A stretch of 14,362 nucleotides of DNA from Gammaproteobacteria bacterium (GTDB lineage: Bacteria; Pseudomonadota; Gammaproteobacteria; Steroidobacterales; Steroidobacteraceae): NCBI GenBank assembly GCA_003165495.1, contig PMMB01000096.1, positions 488-14,849 on the forward strand. Reading direction: 5' to 3'. Position 1 is the stretch's first letter; each line of letters opens with the position of its first letter. A model generated the notes under the pieces. The model was not told where the DNA came from, searched no databases, and was given only the letters and a program-made list of their open reading frames with translations. A program made the translations under genes and the position numbers. Below are positions 14,290 through 14,362 of this stretch, in pieces.

Positions 14290-14362
14290 CGGCACTCGTT
14301 GTATCCAATGTAACGCTTTGGCTCGTCGTGATAGGGCTTGCCGTCGCATTGCTGGCGGTCGT
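14286..14362 (+). CDS. mauD: MauD-like thiol-disulfide protein, N-terminal fragment cut by window edge
   Basis: Only 25 full codons are present: a GTG start, then TALVVSNVTLWLVVIGLAVA and further hydrophobic residues, forming an N-terminal membrane anchor. This opening is characteristic of MauD proteins, thioredoxin-fold membrane-anchored proteins that help form or isomerise the disulfides of the amine dehydrogenase small subunit. The start overlaps the mauE stop (GTGA) and has a strong AAGGAG site, so it is translationally coupled to mauE. The catalytic CxxC region lies outside the window. The call rests on this short N-terminus plus the mauB-mauE context, which matches the usual B-E-D-A gene order. 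Confidence 0.75.
   Translation, partial: MTALVVSNVTLWLVVIGLAVALLAV

Noticed and set aside
1..14362. CRISPR arrays, tRNA/rRNA genes, insertion sequences, phage or defence genes
   Set aside because: No direct-repeat arrays, transposase motifs, terminal inverted repeats or RNA gene signatures were seen; nearly the whole window is metabolic coding sequence.

Overview
This is a GC-rich (about 60% or more by eye), gene-dense bacterial window. Several genes start with GTG, spacings are short, and one thiolase closely resembles proteobacterial PcaF/PaaJ. I infer a proteobacterium, probably a catabolically versatile gamma- or betaproteobacterium; the finer lineage is a guess. No rRNA, tRNA, CRISPR array, insertion sequence or regulator gene was seen. 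No stretch over 300 bases lacks a gene.

Left and centre (1-10698, all minus strand): a co-oriented acyl-CoA catabolic block, read from right to left. It holds an ADP-forming acyl-CoA synthetase (8527-10698), a PcaF/PaaJ-type thiolase (7240-8445), a FadB-like bifunctional enoyl-CoA hydratase/3-hydroxyacyl-CoA dehydrogenase (5051-7165), a second thiolase (3872-5050), an SDR oxidoreductase (3100-3870), an aminoglycoside-phosphotransferase-fold kinase (1989-3053), an ACAD10/11-like acyl-CoA dehydrogenase (718-1971), and an AMP-forming acyl-CoA ligase running off the left edge (696 to 1). The adjacent kinase and dehydrogenase match the LvaA/LvaC and ACAD10/11 theme, in which a 4-hydroxyacyl-CoA is phosphorylated and dephosphorylated to enter beta-oxidation. 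The block therefore looks like a route for a hydroxylated, ring-derived or dicarboxylic acid. The substrate cannot be read from sequence.

Right (10770-14362, plus strand): a divergent block. It holds a cyclase-family metal hydrolase, a second SDR, then after a gap of about 145 bp a tryptophan-tryptophylquinone (TTQ) amine dehydrogenase cluster: large subunit (MauB/AauB family, with signal peptide), MauE, and the first 25 codons of MauD, cut by the right edge. The TTQ-bearing small subunit should lie just beyond the window.

The two blocks diverge from a 71-bp spacer that probably holds both promoters. A working model (inference) is that a primary amine is deaminated in the periplasm to an aldehyde, the derived acid is activated by one of the two CoA ligases, and the beta-oxidation block degrades it. 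The main oddities are the AMP-ligase, which has no ATG/GTG/TTG start where its homology begins, and the combination of a TTQ dehydrogenase with an LvaA/LvaC-like pair.
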